Shown here: positions 28,482 through 28,551 of the stretch, piece after piece
Layout: each line of letters begins with the position of its first letter
How positions within the stretch are numbered: the first letter of the stretch is position 1
Origin: Chara braunii
Taxonomy: Eukaryota > Streptophyta > Charophyceae > Charales > Characeae
Assembly (NCBI GenBank): GCA_003427395.1
Contig: BFEA01000140.1
Coordinates: 2,355,625 to 2,384,175, forward strand
Reading direction: 5' to 3'
DNA: 28,551 nt
Translations under genes and position numbers: made by a program
Notes under the pieces: model-generated
Told to the model about the DNA's origin: nothing
What the model saw: the letters and a program-made list of their open reading frames with translations, nothing else
The model's database searches: none

Positions 28482-28551
<70 letters not shown>
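28482..28551. repeat. (CT)n microsatellite at window edge
   Basis: Seventy bases of perfect CT close the window, mirroring the (AG)n start. Confidence 0.97.

Noticed and set aside
1-28551. CRISPR-like array at 5107-5253 or elsewhere
   Set aside because: The 12-bp units are contiguous with no spacers, and the context is a eukaryotic retrotransposon leader.

Overview
This window is nuclear DNA from a eukaryote, most likely a plant-lineage organism. The evidence is spliceosomal splice signals, an LTR retrotransposon primed by a plant-type initiator-Met tRNA site, L1-like LINEs with a zf-RVT domain, and many microsatellites. My best guess is a streptophyte alga such as Chara braunii, whose large genome carries Gag-Pol proteins of this flavour; that is recollection and cannot be proved from this sequence. 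There are no bacterial operons and no CRISPR array, and I found no tRNA or rRNA gene.

Layout. Positions 1-1650 hold an (AG)n end, small tandem repeats and a relic LTR. Positions 1659-3053 hold the 3' end of an L1-like LINE (+), which carries a small TIR element and a locally inverted segment. Positions 3633-4051 hold three minus-strand exons of an unrecognised host gene with consistent splice sites and phases. Positions 4093-11129 hold a structurally complete 7,037-bp Ty3/Gypsy retrotransposon: two LTRs, a GTTTG target duplication, PBS, PPT, and gag, protease, RT, RNase H, integrase and a divergent chromodomain. It sits in the intron just upstream of the host exons, antisense to that gene. 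Its LTRs differ by only five substitutions and one 2-nt indel, yet its proteins are broken by two in-frame stops and a frame disruption, and the first integrase catalytic Asp is replaced by His. Positions 12045-15690 hold a second, different and badly decayed LINE (+) with a related small TIR element inside.

Positions 15700-20500 are mostly non-coding. They contain three ~170-bp tandem units, a (CT)n tract, a possible first exon at 17060, a 16-nt match to the Tn5/Nextera mosaic end, duplicated segments, an exon-like stretch resembling the start of a response-regulator receiver domain (minus), and a 34-nt hairpin with all the hallmarks of group II intron domain V. Positions 20502-27440 hold a nearly full-length L1-like LINE on the minus strand (ORF1, endonuclease, RT, zf-RVT, 3' UTR, A-rich tail) of the same family as the 1659-3053 copy; it is decayed by stops and frameshifts. 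Positions 27640-28465 (minus) hold a diverged LTR, PBS and leader related to the Ty3 element. The window ends in (CT)n.

The genes do not form one pathway: this is a transposon-dominated interval with a few host-gene pieces. I do not see a clearly new biological system. The most informative signals are the intronic insertion into a real host gene, the small TIR family, the domain V hairpin, the receiver-like exon, the ACGT-motif array in the Ty3 leader, and the adapter-like assembly scar.
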